Of a stretch of DNA of 52,576 nucleotides, positions 1 through 9,191 are shown in pieces. The notes beneath the pieces are model-generated. The model was not told where the DNA came from. It did not search any database and was given only the letters and a program-made list of their open reading frames with translations. How positions within the stretch are numbered: position 1 is the stretch's first letter; each line of letters opens with the position of its first letter. This DNA is from Nitrososphaera sp. (lineage in GTDB: Archaea; Thermoproteota; Nitrososphaeria; Nitrososphaerales; Nitrososphaeraceae). A program made the translations under genes and the position numbers. The DNA is taken from assembly GCA_025924355.1 (NCBI GenBank), contig JAICEE010000002.1:1-52576 (forward strand), read 5' to 3'.

Positions 1-537
1 ATGCCAATAGATCCAGACTTTCCAAAAAATAATCAAGCAATTGGCAAGCACCAGCACTCAGACGGGGAGCATTTTCATTTTGTATGGGGGCCTGGGGCGT
101 CCAAAGAGGCCTTAGAGAACGAAGAGGTCAAATCTGCATATCAAACAAGAGGAGAAGAAATGGTTCCTCTAGGCGTTCATGGCACAATGGTAGCTGTCGA
201 CTGGGACTCTTGCGTTGCTGACGGCGCCTGTATTGAAGCCTGTCCGGTGCAGGTATTTCAGTGGTACAGAACAGAGAATGATGTTCCTGCAGTTGAGATG
301 GCAAATGCTACAAGCGCAGGTACAGGCAGCGGAGTCAAAGAAGAACGCAAAGACTATACAGACAAGGCAGATCCCATCAGAGAGCATGATTGTATCTGGT
401 GCATGGCTTGTGTTTCAGTGTGTCCTCCACAAGCAATCAAGGTCGACCAGGCAAATCTAGAGTTTCATGAAAAAGCTGCAGGCACATTCAATGAAGCATT
501 GTCTAAAGGTAGTGCACCTCCGCCACATGCGCATTAG
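1..537 (+). CDS. zinc-containing ferredoxin (3Fe-4S/4Fe-4S type)
   Basis: A 178-residue cytosolic electron carrier of the archaeal zinc-ferredoxin type. The N-terminus has a His-rich stretch (H17, H19, H24, H26) where Sulfolobus zinc ferredoxins bind Zn. Cluster I is C71-x2-D74-x2-C77-x3-C81-P, with Asp in place of the second Cys, which is typical of a 3Fe-4S cluster. Cluster II is complete (C131, C134, C137, C141-P). A spacer rich in Ala, Gly and charged residues (about 95-125) separates them and is longer than in Sulfolobus. The ATG at the first base gives an N-terminus (MPIDPDF) like known family members, so the gene is probably complete. It likely serves 2-oxoacid oxidoreductases or other ferredoxin enzymes (inference). 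Confidence 0.93.
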   Translation: MPIDPDFPKNNQAIGKHQHSDGEHFHFVWGPGASKEALENEEVKSAYQTRGEEMVPLGVHGTMVAVDWDSCVADGACIEACPVQVFQWYRTENDVPAVEMANATSAGTGSGVKEERKDYTDKADPIREHDCIWCMACVSVCPPQAIKVDQANLEFHEKAAGTFNEALSKGSAPPPHAH

Positions 538-584
538 GATCTAATACCTGTAAAAGTTGTTAGAAGCGTTGTCACGGAAGAACA

Positions 585-1385
585 ATGAGCAAATCTGTGA
601 GGACTGACTTTAGTCTAAAGCGCCTAGTCAATAACTCCTACAAGGCTATAGATCAGGGTTTCTATGAAACAAAGCAATTATTCACCCATGACACGATAAG
701 CCTTAGAAAGGCCATCAGCTTATGTGCTCATGCTCCACTCATTGCCGAGGTTAAGTTCTCCTCGCCTTCCCAAGGAAAGATAAGGAGCAAGACAGAGCCG
801 GCAGGAATTGCAAAGACAATGGTAGACTCGGGAGCAATTGGCATATCAGTCCTAACACAGCCTTCATTGTTCGATGGCTCAATTAAATATTTGGCGACCA
901 TCAGAAAAGAACTGAAGAGAGTTCCTATACTGATGAAAGACATCACTGTCAGCACGGTCCAGATAGATGCAGGTAAGAAAGTAGGTGCAGATTGTGTGCT
1001 GCTTATCAAATCCATCTTTGACCATAACCTAGCCGAAGATTGTATGGAGAAACTTTTAGAATATGCAAAAAATAGAGGCCTTGAGGTGCTAGTTGAAGTT
1101 CATACCGAACAAGAATTTGGAGAAGTGCTCAAAGCAAAACACGATTTAGTCGGCATCAACAACCGCAACCTTGACAACCTGCAGGTAGACATTACAAACA
1201 CTGAAAAGCTGCTGAAGAGGTACAACAAGGGCAGGAGTGTCATAATTAGCGAGAGCGGCATCAGCAGTTCGGAAGACATAAAATACTTGAAGAGTGCAGG
1301 AGCAGACGCCTTTTTGGTGGGAACAAGTATAATGCAAACACCAGATATTGGTTCCAAGATCTCCGAATTGTATTATGCATTATAG
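585..1385 (+). CDS. trpC: indole-3-glycerol-phosphate synthase
   Basis: This 266-residue TIM-barrel enzyme converts carboxyphenylamino-deoxyribulose-phosphate to indole-glycerol phosphate, the fourth tryptophan step. Visible motifs are the LIAEVKFSSPSQGKI segment (catalytic Lys and phosphate contacts), ILMKDITV, VGINNRNL and the C-terminal SESGISS phosphate-binding loop. The length is normal for the family. It is the first gene of a trpC-trpB-trpA set. The 48-bp gap to trpB contains its own TATA-like box, so trpB may also be transcribed separately. ATG start. Confidence 0.96.
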   Translation: MSKSVRTDFSLKRLVNNSYKAIDQGFYETKQLFTHDTISLRKAISLCAHAPLIAEVKFSSPSQGKIRSKTEPAGIAKTMVDSGAIGISVLTQPSLFDGSIKYLATIRKELKRVPILMKDITVSTVQIDAGKKVGADCVLLIKSIFDHNLAEDCMEKLLEYAKNRGLEVLVEVHTEQEFGEVLKAKHDLVGINNRNLDNLQVDITNTEKLLKRYNKGRSVIISESGISSSEDIKYLKSAGADAFLVGTSIMQTPDIGSKISELYYAL

Positions 1386-1433
1386 AATTAGACATCTCTT
1401 AAAATACCTCTTTGAACACTACATGATTTATCT

Positions 1434-2660
1434 TTGTTAGGAAGTTATCCCATAGATGGCAAATTTGGAAAGTATGGCGGTAAATACATACCCGAAACGT
1501 TAGCTCCGGCAATCGAGGAGCTAGAGTCCGCCTATGAGAAATATAGGAACGACCCTGACTTTCAGAATGAACTTTCTTATTATCTCACTGAATATGCTGG
1601 CAGGCCTACGCCACTTTACTTTGCCGAGAACTTGACAAAACACATAGGGGGCGCCAAGATATACCTAAAGCGCGAAGATCTTTTACATGGTGGCGCCCAC
1701 AAAACGAACAATACGCTTGGGCAGGCGCTCTTGGCAAAAAAGATGGGCAAAAAAAGGATAATTGCTGAAACTGGTGCTGGCCAACACGGTGTTGGCACAG
1801 CCATAGCATGCGCAGTGCTTGGCCTTTCTGCAGAAATATTTATGGGAGCTAAGGACTTTGAGCGACAAAAGCTGAACGTCTTTAGAATGAAACTATTGGG
1901 AGCAAACGTTTATCCTGTTGAGTCAGGCAGCAAGACCCTAAAAGACGCAATAAATGAGGCAATCCGTGACTGGATAGCCAACGTAAAGACCACGTACTAC
2001 CTAATTGGCTCAGCAGTAGGCCCCCATCCTTATCCGATGATGGTCAGGGACTTTCAAAGTGTGATTGGGGGAGAAATAAAACAGCAGATTTGGGAAATCG
2101 AAGGAACTATGCCCAACGCTGTAGTTGCATGTGTTGGTGGAGGAAGCAACGCTATAGGCTCATTCTATACATTTCTTGATAATAAGGATGTGAGGCTATA
2201 TGGCGTAGAAGCAGGAGGCAAAGGAATCAAGTCGGGAATGCACTCAGCAAGTCTTGCAGCTGGCTCGGAAGGCGTCTTACACGGCATGTTCACCCGTCTA
2301 TTGCAGGATGAGTGTGGACAAGTCGTTGAAACCCACAGTATATCTGCTGGACTTGATTATCCTGGCGTCGGACCAGAGCATGCAATGCTCAAAGAGCTCA
2401 AACGTGCAATATACGCTGCGTCTACAGACCAGGAGGCCATTGAAGGATTCATTGCGTTGTCCAGATTAGAAGGGATAATCCCTGCTCTGGAGCCATCACA
2501 TGCAATTTCATATGCAATGAAGCTTGCGAAGGAAATGAAAAAGGACGACATTATAGTAGTCACCCTTTCTGGTCGAGGAGACAAGGATGTGGAAATAGTT
2601 CAAGATTATCTCAACAAGAACAAGAATAATAGAAAGAAAAAGACTAAACATGCAAAATAG
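1434..2660 (+). CDS. trpB: tryptophan synthase beta chain
   Basis: A PLP enzyme (408 residues) that joins indole and serine to make tryptophan. The PLP lysine is K90 in GGAHKTNN, the catalytic Glu is E112 in AETGAGQHG, and the phosphate loop is [10 protein letters not shown]. Adjacency to trpA and normal length indicate the TrpB1 type that works in the alpha2beta2 complex, not the stand-alone TrpB2. The start is TTG. A TTAAAATA box at about 1399-1406 lies roughly 30 nt upstream, suggesting a very short leader. The C-terminus is Lys/Asn-rich. The last 11 bp overlap trpA, which implies translational coupling. Confidence 0.96.
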   Translation: MLGSYPIDGKFGKYGGKYIPETLAPAIEELESAYEKYRNDPDFQNELSYYLTEYAGRPTPLYFAENLTKHIGGAKIYLKREDLLHGGAHKTNNTLGQALLAKKMGKKRIIAETGAGQHGVGTAIACAVLGLSAEIFMGAKDFERQKLNVFRMKLLGANVYPVESGSKTLKDAINEAIRDWIANVKTTYYLIGSAVGPHPYPMMVRDFQSVIGGEIKQQIWEIEGTMPNAVVACVGGGSNAIGSFYTFLDNKDVRLYGVEAGGKGIKSGMHSASLAAGSEGVLHGMFTRLLQDECGQVVETHSISAGLDYPGVGPEHAMLKELKRAIYAASTDQEAIEGFIALSRLEGIIPALEPSHAISYAMKLAKEMKKDDIIVVTLSGRGDKDVEIVQDYLNKNKNNRKKKTKHAK

Positions 2661-3462
2661 AATTGCTGAAAAATTCTGTGAGCTGGCTGAAAAAGGCGAA
2701 AGTGCTCTTATTTGCTACGTAGTTGCAGGGTACCCAGACCCTGAAACTTCAAAACAGGTAATCAACGCCTTAGTGAATGGCGGTGCCGATATTATCGAAG
2801 TGGGGATACCTTTTTCAGACCCTATAGCTGACGGTCCCACTATACAAGCAGCTTCAAACGCTGCGCTGAGGAAAGGTATGACACCAAATAAGGCTCTCCA
2901 TGTAGTAAGAAGTGTAAGAAAGCAGCACCCAAATCTTCCCTTGCTTGCAATGACTTATTCGAACATCCTTGTCAGGGCAGGCATGAAAAAATTCATGTCT
3001 AATGCCAAGCACTGTGGACTTGATGGGTTCATATTGCCAGACATGCCCGTCGAGGAGGCAGATATATATTTGTTAACGGCTTCGAAGCTTAACCTTGCTA
3101 CTGTATTCCTTGTATCGCCAAACACATCCGAGGCAAGACTGCGCGAAATTGTTGCTAGGACTACCGGCTTCCTATATGTTGTATCAGTTTATGGCATAAC
3201 TGGTGCCCGCAGTTCTTTTCAGAAATACACTCTGGACACAATCAGGACAGTTAAGCAGGTTGCTGGAGCAAAAGTCCCTGTGGCAGTAGGCTTTGGAATA
3301 AGCAGGCCGGCCCACGCTAAAAATATGATAGCTGCTGGCGCAGAGGCAATTATTGTAGGTAGTGCAGTCATTAACAAAATATCGGAGGGCTCAGGGAAAA
3401 AGATGCTCAATGATCTGCAGAATTTTGCAAGGTCTATGAAAAAGGCCTGTAAAAATGAGTAG
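2650..3462 (+). CDS. trpA: tryptophan synthase alpha chain
   Basis: This 270-residue TIM barrel cleaves indole-glycerol phosphate and channels indole to TrpB. Catalytic acids are visible as E50 ([11 protein letters not shown]) and D61 (IADGPT), equivalent to E49 and D60 of the bacterial enzyme. [10 protein letters not shown] and VAVGFGIS form the phosphate site. Its ATG lies inside the 3' end of trpB. No trpF follows; the next gene is unrelated. Confidence 0.96.
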   Translation: MQNRIAEKFCELAEKGESALICYVVAGYPDPETSKQVINALVNGGADIIEVGIPFSDPIADGPTIQAASNAALRKGMTPNKALHVVRSVRKQHPNLPLLAMTYSNILVRAGMKKFMSNAKHCGLDGFILPDMPVEEADIYLLTASKLNLATVFLVSPNTSEARLREIVARTTGFLYVVSVYGITGARSSFQKYTLDTIRTVKQVAGAKVPVAVGFGISRPAHAKNMIAAGAEAIIVGSAVINKISEGSGKKMLNDLQNFARSMKKACKNE

Positions 3463-3500
3463 GACAAAATACATTAACACAAGCTGCAAGAAACTATGCA

Positions 3501-4265
3501 ATGAATGAGAGAGAGCTCAAATCGCTATTTTGTAGCTCGCTAAGATCGAATCATCTCAAGAACAATGATCTTATACCAACGTCCGAAATAAGGATAGTTG
3601 AAGAGGCGCACTGCCGCAGCTTTGACCTTTTGATCGCAGCTGTGACCAAGGAACCTGATGATATACATGACTATGCTCAGTACAACAACATCCTTGTACG
3701 AACACATCTGCTTAAACAATTTGCTCGCCAGGAAAAATGCAGAATAGATTGCATCAGATTTTATCCTGTCGAAATCAAGTCAGACGATGACGTATTAGAC
3801 GAGCGCCTGCCAAAGCAGATAATAGACGCAATATTGGCCTTTGGGCTATCTATACTGGTCCTTGACAAGAAACATTCGAAAGTAGCCCGCGCTCTTGGCA
3901 AATTCTTGCCAACCACTCTGATATGCTATACGGGCATCGATGACCACTTCGAAGTGGTTACAAGGTTTGATCATCTTATTTCAAGCGGTGTTCTCAATCT
4001 TAAAAAGACCATCTTAGCTAAGGCACTAGAGGGCAGTAATACCGGCAGTAAAGCCTATAGCCGCCTTGTCGCGCTAGAGCGTATATTTCAAAAAATTATC
4101 TTCAATCAGCTCTACTTTGAGAATCTAGGCATGACTGAATCAGAATTAGAATTTTTACAAATGATAACAGGTATTAGACCACCCTCGTGTTCGTCCCAAG
4201 AAATGAAAAAATTATCAAAGCTAATAAAGGAAACAGCAAATACAAAGATGACAGATTATATTTAG
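3501..4265 (+). CDS. uncharacterised protein, possible PD-(D/E)XK nuclease-like fold
   Basis: I do not recognise this 254-residue protein as a named family. It has an acidic-motif pattern seen in PD-(D/E)XK nucleases: D42 in RSFDLLIA, then about 50 residues later a hydrophobic strand ending E91-x-K93 (YPVEIKSDD), followed by a helix with Q106. The rest is mixed alpha/beta with no membrane segment or signal. It starts 38 bp after trpA on the same strand and could be co-transcribed, but nothing ties it to tryptophan synthesis. The nuclease link is inference from the motif pattern only. Confidence 0.7.
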   Translation: MNERELKSLFCSSLRSNHLKNNDLIPTSEIRIVEEAHCRSFDLLIAAVTKEPDDIHDYAQYNNILVRTHLLKQFARQEKCRIDCIRFYPVEIKSDDDVLDERLPKQIIDAILAFGLSILVLDKKHSKVARALGKFLPTTLICYTGIDDHFEVVTRFDHLISSGVLNLKKTILAKALEGSNTGSKAYSRLVALERIFQKIIFNQLYFENLGMTESELEFLQMITGIRPPSCSSQEMKKLSKLIKETANTKMTDYI

Positions 4266-4369
4266 GCTTGATTTTACAACCATTCCATTTAACTATAATA
4301 GTCTTTAATTCGGTCTTAGAGTACATTCATACTATCCGTTATTATTTGATGTGTTTAACTATTACTCAA

Positions 4370-4519
4370 ATGAGTCTTCTGTTAGAAGAGGAAGAACAAA
4401 TAGAGGGAGTGCCGGTGTGCGGTGCAAACCTGTCATCACCAGTAGTCGACACTGCGTACTACATTGATGAAGTCCACTACAGTGTAGGAAACAGGATGTA
4501 CATTGAGAATGCAGACTAG
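4370..4519 (+). CDS. small hypothetical protein (49 aa)
   Basis: A short acidic reading frame beginning MSLLLEEEEQ, with no recognised domain. An in-frame ATG at 4349 is an alternative start and would add seven residues. A TTTAAT-like element at about 4303-4310 could serve as the TATA box. It overlaps the next gene by 11 bp in another frame, an operon-like arrangement. Coding status is plausible but rests only on position and composition. Confidence 0.4.
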   Translation: MSLLLEEEEQIEGVPVCGANLSSPVVDTAYYIDEVHYSVGNRMYIENAD

Positions 4520-4781
4520 AAAGAACAACCCCCAAGTTCCTGACATAGATGAAGAGCGGGATATAGAGTTAGAGAACATAATAGGAAACCTGATGATAGC
4601 GCAATATCAAGTTGATAAGTTGCGCTCTAGGCTGAGCGAGCGTGTCGGAGGATACGGCTCTGCTGGCAACAAAAAGGCTTCTGCACATATTTTCAAACAC
4701 AACGAAAAATGGTATAAGGTAACAATTCGAGTCGATGAGATGGCAATAAGTCAACGCGAGATGTCTGACGATATCAAATAA
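4509..4781 (+). CDS. hypothetical protein (90 aa)
   Basis: An unrecognised 90-residue soluble protein. The ATG at 4509 is preferred over an in-frame TTG six bases upstream. The N-terminal half is helical and acidic, with a run of alternating charges (DIELENIIGNLMIAQYQ) that could be a short coiled coil. The C-terminal half is more basic, with a KWYKVTIRVDE strand. It overlaps the preceding small frame by 11 bp and converges on the minus-strand gene starting 32 bp beyond its end. Confidence 0.55.
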   Translation: MQTRKNNPQVPDIDEERDIELENIIGNLMIAQYQVDKLRSRLSERVGGYGSAGNKKASAHIFKHNEKWYKVTIRVDEMAISQREMSDDIK

Positions 4782-4812
4782 CGCGCGACTACCAGCACAC
4801 CAAATTTTTTTC

Positions 4813-5145
4813 TTAAAATGGGAGCACGATCCCTGAATTGTCGCGTGAATAGTGTATAAAATTCAGTGGTACCTGTAGCTTTATGCCACCGCGCTCCACA
4901 ATGACTTCGATTTCATCAAGTGAATCTGATGCTTCAGTGCCCTCTAGTTTCTTTATGATTACATGAATTGATTCATGAGAAATGAGGGGCTCCATGAAAG
5001 GTTCTGCGATCTTGAGAAAGTTGTTAATACCAGCCTTTGCTTCTTGCTCGGACTGTATAATTAGCATAGTCTGATCATGATATGTAAAATATCCCACTAT
5101 TGAACCGTCAACAGAACAACCAAACGCAAAATCATTTATCCCCAT
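4813..5145 (-). CDS. hypothetical protein (110 aa)
   Basis: An unrecognised 110-residue protein beginning MGINDFAFGCSVDGSIVGYF. Alternating strands and a central helix (EQEAKAGINNFLKIAEPFM) suggest a small alpha/beta fold like those of roadblock or profilin-like proteins, but I cannot assign it. No signal peptide or membrane segment. It is downstream of the coiled-coil gene on the same strand, 41 bp away. Confidence 0.6.
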   Translation of the reverse strand: MGINDFAFGCSVDGSIVGYFTYHDQTMLIIQSEQEAKAGINNFLKIAEPFMEPLISHESIHVIIKKLEGTEASDSLDEIEVIVERGGIKLQVPLNFIHYSRDNSGIVLPF

Positions 5146-5186
5146 ATTATGATCGATTTATTTACCTGCATGTAGGGTAAACCAAA

Positions 5187-6017
5187 TTAATCTTTATCAC
5201 CATAAAGAAGTTTCAATTCGTCAAAGCTAAGCTTTGATCCTGCTTGCAGCTTTTTCTTTGCTTCTTCCTTTACTTTGAAAAGGGCGTCACTTTGATCGAC
5301 ATAGCCGTACTCCTTTCTCTGCTTTCGCCTCATCTCGGACATTGAATCAAGCCGAGCATTGATTGCATCAAATTGCTTTGCGATGCTGTCGTATCTTGTT
5401 AGGTAAGATTGATGCTCTGAGGTTAGCTTTCTTTTCGAATCATACAAGTTATCCAGTACGGCATTTATATTAGAAATCTTGCTTCGAAGCGAGTTGCGCT
5501 CATCATTTAGCTGCTTTGTGATATTGTTGAGCTTAGCAGATTCCTGAGTCAGTTGGGAGAATTGCTCTTGTATGGTATGCGTAGCCTTGATTGCCTCCAA
5601 TTTCATCGTGGCGTCCTTTATCCGAGATAAAATCTCGTTCTTTTCACGTTCACTCTTGTAGTCTTTGGCATCGATTATATCTTGATTCTTTTGTACTATG
5701 GCCTGCAATTCCTCTCCTTTTTCTGAAGGGAGCCGAGCCTCCATCATTGAAAGAAAGTTCCTTGATTTTGATAGTTTTTCGCTGACTGACAAAAGCTCAG
5801 AGTTCTGACTATCTACTTCAAAGCGTATTTTCTTTAGCCTCTCGGTTTGAGCATCAATAAGACCCCTCTGCTCCTTGATGCTGTTACCTATCGAGCGGAG
5901 TTCGTTCCTGTCAATGTCAATAATCTTGTCTGACAGCTCTTTGAGCTCGTTGGTAAGTTGGCGCTTTTTTGCAACGAGATCATTCCAGCCAAGAGACTCG
6001 AAATCTTTCTCCGACAA
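5187..6017 (-). CDS. archaeal coiled-coil protein (COG1340-like)
   Basis: This is almost entirely long charged heptad-like coiled coil (276 residues from the proposed start). It ends with a conserved-looking tail (LSFDELKLLYGD) that resembles the archaeal COG1340 coiled-coil family, whose function is unknown. The reading frame is open to 6074, but I prefer the TTG at 6017, which gives MSEKDFESLGWNDL. The ATATAAAAATATA element at 6041-6053 sits about 30 nt upstream of that TTG, so an upstream start would overlap its own promoter. It is divergent from radA. Confidence 0.8.
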   Translation of the reverse strand: MSEKDFESLGWNDLVAKKRQLTNELKELSDKIIDIDRNELRSIGNSIKEQRGLIDAQTERLKKIRFEVDSQNSELLSVSEKLSKSRNFLSMMEARLPSEKGEELQAIVQKNQDIIDAKDYKSEREKNEILSRIKDATMKLEAIKATHTIQEQFSQLTQESAKLNNITKQLNDERNSLRSKISNINAVLDNLYDSKRKLTSEHQSYLTRYDSIAKQFDAINARLDSMSEMRRKQRKEYGYVDQSDALFKVKEEAKKKLQAGSKLSFDELKLLYGDKD

Positions 6018-6040
6018 TGGAATATGGCTTAAAGAAGATG

Positions 6041-6053
6041 ATATAAAAATATA
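6041..6053 (-). promoter_or_regulatory. TATA-like box for the coiled-coil gene
   Basis: A symmetric A/T run centred about 30 nt upstream of the minus-strand TTG at 6017. The spacing fits an archaeal TATA box feeding a leaderless or near-leaderless transcript and decides against the longer reading frame. Confidence 0.5.
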
Positions 6054-6270
6054 GCAGGTCTGAAGAACACACAAGTCTGTCTATAACATAAAGATCATCA
6101 TCTGTGTGGTCTGGTCTAACACAACCCATAGGTTAAAGCTTCCTCACCTTCGCAGCCTTAATAATTAATGCACAAACTCTCTATATGTTCTCTCAATTTC
6201 TGAGGACAGTTGTCTCAATCGAAAGAAGAGAAAGCTCATAGAGCCCCTCCCCCTCCGGTGCACCATTCAT

Positions 6271-6276
6271 TATATA
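6271..6276 (+). promoter_or_regulatory. TATA box for radA
   Basis: TATATA lies 24-29 nt upstream of the ATG at 6300. This matches the spacing for a leaderless archaeal mRNA and supports 6300 as the real radA start. Confidence 0.6.
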
Positions 6277-6299
6277 GTTCCTCTAAAAAATACTATACA

Positions 6300-7325
6300 A
6301 TGGCAAATACGTCAAGAAATGTAGCAGAATTAGAGATAGGGGATATTGAAGGTATTGGGCCCACTACAGCCCGCAAAATGAAGGAAGCAGGAATAAGTTC
6401 AGTTATGGAGCTGGCGACAGCAATACCAGAGGAGCTCGCTACAGATTTGGGCGGCTCAAAAGAAACTGCTGCTACCTTCATCATGGCAGCGCAAAAGCTG
6501 CTAAGGGAGAGCGGCATACTTGACAATGAATTTACTACTGCAGATGTTGAGCTTGAAAAGAGAAAGTCTCTTTTGCGCTGCAGCACTGGAGCAAAATCGC
6601 TAGACGAATTGCTACTTGGCGGCATTGAGACTCAAGCAATTACAGAGTTTTACGGTGAATTTGGAAGTGGTAAATCACAGATATGCCACACCCTATGTGT
6701 CACTGCCCAGCTGCCGGTAGAACAAGGCGGGCTTGGAGGCGGAGCCATATTGATTGACACTGAAGGAACATTTAGACCGGAAAGAGTCGATCAAATAGCA
6801 AGAGCAAGAGGTCTAGACCCAAGTGAAATACTGAAGAAGGTAGCAATATGCAAGGCTTATAACAGCAGCCATCTTGAGCTAATAGTTAAGTCGATGGGCA
6901 AATACATCGACGACTTTAAGGCCAAAATGATAATAATTGATAGCATCATTTCGCTCCACCGCGCCGAGTTTGCTGGCCGAGGCACCCTAGCAGATAGGCA
7001 GCAGCGACTCAACAGCATCATGCATAAGCTGGTAAAGATCGCTGAGATTTATAATGTGGCAATCATTGTTACAAACCAAGTTCAGTCTACGCCAGACACA
7101 TTCTTTGGAGACCCAACCAAACCAGCGGGCGGAAACGTAATCGGACATGCATCAACATATAGGATATACCTGCGCAAGGCTGGCAATGACAGAATAGCCA
7201 AGATAATTGACTCGCCATATCACCCATACTCTGATGTCAGATTCACTGTCAATGAAAAGGGCATTGACGATATTGACTCAGAAGTGCCAAAGAAAAGGAC
7301 AGCAAGAGAAAAAGAGGACGACTAG
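6300..7325 (+). CDS. radA: DNA repair and recombination protein RadA
   Basis: The archaeal RecA/Rad51 recombinase, which forms ATP-dependent filaments on single-stranded DNA and drives strand exchange. From the ATG at 6300 it has 341 residues. It has an N-terminal helix-hairpin-helix (LEIGDIEGIGPTTARKMKEA, 11-30), Walker A GEFGSGKSQ (119-127), Walker B ILIDTEGTF, and the L2 region with VTNQVQSTPDTFFGDP. The frame is open to a TTG at 6210, but that extension has low-complexity Pro/His sequence and would contain the TATA box. The C-terminus is Lys/Glu/Asp-rich. Confidence 0.95.
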   Translation: MANTSRNVAELEIGDIEGIGPTTARKMKEAGISSVMELATAIPEELATDLGGSKETAATFIMAAQKLLRESGILDNEFTTADVELEKRKSLLRCSTGAKSLDELLLGGIETQAITEFYGEFGSGKSQICHTLCVTAQLPVEQGGLGGGAILIDTEGTFRPERVDQIARARGLDPSEILKKVAICKAYNSSHLELIVKSMGKYIDDFKAKMIIIDSIISLHRAEFAGRGTLADRQQRLNSIMHKLVKIAEIYNVAIIVTNQVQSTPDTFFGDPTKPAGGNVIGHASTYRIYLRKAGNDRIAKIIDSPYHPYSDVRFTVNEKGIDDIDSEVPKKRTAREKEDD

Positions 7326-7326
7326 A

Positions 7327-8406
7327 TCAGAGAAGAGAAAACTTTTTCTCTGCTTCTTTTAATTTTTCCAAATCTCCGCAGTATCTTATCATCTGCGACA
7401 ACTTATCCCTCGCTTTGCCGCTTTTTATGGCATCTCTTGCACATTCCACACCTTCTTTAAGATTGGAGGCAATTTTGCCGACTACAAGCGCGGCAGCCGC
7501 ATTGAGAACCACAATATCCATTTTTTCTCTGCAACCCTCGCCATAAATTGCCTTCAGAGTGGTCATAATAGAATCCATTTTTGAAGTCACTACCAATTGC
7601 TCTGGCTTAGCTACTTCCATCCCGACTGCGTTAGGATGAAGGCGTATCCTTCTTGTTGTGTGATTTTGACTTGAAATCCAATAGATGTCATTTTGGCAAG
7701 TGTTTGAAAGCTCGTCAAAACCATCATGGGCATAAACTATTATAGCTTCGTTGAGATACCCAGTGCATACTTCAGAGAAAACTTGTAGGAGTTGTGGCTC
7801 AAAGACTCCAATGAGCTGACCAGATATGTTAGTACAAGGGTTGCTCAGCGGTCCGATCTTGTTGAATACCGTCCTGATCCCAATAGTCTTTCTTACCGCG
7901 GCGACATTTTTCATTGATGGGTGGAATAGTGGAGCAAAGAGAAATCCTATGCCAGTGTTCTCTATGCAAGATTGAACCTTCGCAGGTGGAGCATTCAGAT
8001 CAAGACCAATGTACTCAAGAAAGTCTGCACTACCGCAGACGCTAGAAGCTGACCTGTTGCCGTGCTTGGCCACCTTGGCAGAGGCTGCAGATGCCACTAT
8101 GGCTGCTGCGGTGCTGATGTTGAATGACCTTATTGAGTCGCCTCCTGTTCCACAGGTATCAATGAGCGATCCGCTTACTTGAGGTGTTATCTTGGCCGAG
8201 TGGTTTTTTAATGAAATAAGAATTGATCTAAGCTCGTCAGATGTCTCCCCTTTCATCGTAAGAGCCACAAGAAAAGCCGCGACAGCCGTCTCAGGAACCA
8301 TTGCACCAAGGATCGCGTCAAGGGCTTGAGTGACTTCTGCAGCTGATAGGTCTGTCTTTGCGACCAGCTTTTTTATTTCAGGTCGCAAATCAGTCGAAAC
8401 GCTCAT
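7327..8406 (-). CDS. trpD: anthranilate phosphoribosyltransferase
   Basis: Transfers phosphoribose from PRPP to anthranilate, the second tryptophan step (359 residues). Motifs seen are DTCGTGGDSIRSFNIST for PRPP binding, KHGNRSASSVCGSAD, and the RTVFNKIGPLSNP anthranilate region. It overlaps trpG by 4 bp and is translated after it. It is convergent with radA, with only one base between the stops. Confidence 0.96.
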   Translation of the reverse strand: MSVSTDLRPEIKKLVAKTDLSAAEVTQALDAILGAMVPETAVAAFLVALTMKGETSDELRSILISLKNHSAKITPQVSGSLIDTCGTGGDSIRSFNISTAAAIVASAASAKVAKHGNRSASSVCGSADFLEYIGLDLNAPPAKVQSCIENTGIGFLFAPLFHPSMKNVAAVRKTIGIRTVFNKIGPLSNPCTNISGQLIGVFEPQLLQVFSEVCTGYLNEAIIVYAHDGFDELSNTCQNDIYWISSQNHTTRRIRLHPNAVGMEVAKPEQLVVTSKMDSIMTTLKAIYGEGCREKMDIVVLNAAAALVVGKIASNLKEGVECARDAIKSGKARDKLSQMIRYCGDLEKLKEAEKKFSLL

Positions 8407-8990
8407 TTTTTCACCATAGATATGAAGTTCAGGAGCATCCTTCGCCCTTCGCCTGTAAGGACAGACTCGGGGTGAAATTGAACGCCTTCCATAAGGTAAT
8501 GCCTATGTCGGATGCCCATTATCTCGCCATCATCTATAGCTCTTGCAGTAACTTCAAGGCATGATGGGAAGGTGTCCTTATCAGCTACCAGTGAATGATA
8601 GCGGGTGGCCTTGAATGGATTAGCAACATTTTCAAAGAGCCTGTCGGATGTATATTGTACCAGGCTTGTCTTGCCGTGCCTGATTTTTTTGGCATTTATG
8701 ACTTTGCCACCAAAAGCGTGGACAATGCCTTGATGTCCAAGGCAGACGCCTAATATCGGGATCCTATGTCCAAGTTCCTCGATGACATCTGTACACACGC
8801 CAAAGTACTTGCGGTCTGCCGGGTGACCAGGTCCAGGAGATATCACTATTGCATCAGGATCCATTTTCACAATATCCTCTAGTGTTATCCTATCATTTCT
8901 TAAAACTGTCGGCTCAGTTCTTAGTTCACCCAATAACTGGGCAAGGTTGTATACAAAAGAATCGTAATTATCGATAACGAGTATTTTCAC
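8403..8990 (-). CDS. trpG: anthranilate synthase glutamine amidotransferase subunit
   Basis: A class I glutaminase that supplies ammonia to TrpE. The catalytic Cys lies in LGVCLGHQG, and the His-Glu pair in VQFHPESVLTGEG. The oxyanion region ISPGPGHP is present. The GTG at 8990 gives the family-like N-terminus MKILVIDNYDSF; another GTG at 8999 would add three residues. The partner trpE lies far away at 50989-52377, so the two subunits are encoded about 42 kb apart. A CACCTTTAAGG element near 9035 is a likely promoter. Confidence 0.95.
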   Translation of the reverse strand: MKILVIDNYDSFVYNLAQLLGELRTEPTVLRNDRITLEDIVKMDPDAIVISPGPGHPADRKYFGVCTDVIEELGHRIPILGVCLGHQGIVHAFGGKVINAKKIRHGKTSLVQYTSDRLFENVANPFKATRYHSLVADKDTFPSCLEVTARAIDDGEIMGIRHRHYLMEGVQFHPESVLTGEGRRMLLNFISMVKK

Positions 8991-9191
8991 CCAAAACACC
9001 TACCTGAGGCTAAAGAATCAGTTAGACCAAGACCCTTAAAGGTGCCAAAATCGACCGCCTCTTTGCATAGTCTCCATAATTGTGGAGCGCTTTACCGTAT
9101 TTAAGTTTACTGCACCGATAAGAAATTTGCTAAAGCATTCAGGAATATATATAATACATACAAACTATTTGAATCTCGTAATAAACCTCGT

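Noticed and set aside
6210-6299. N-terminal extension of RadA from a TTG
   Set aside because: The extra 30 residues are low-complexity Pro/His/Ser and would include the TATA box; homologues start near the ATG at 6300.
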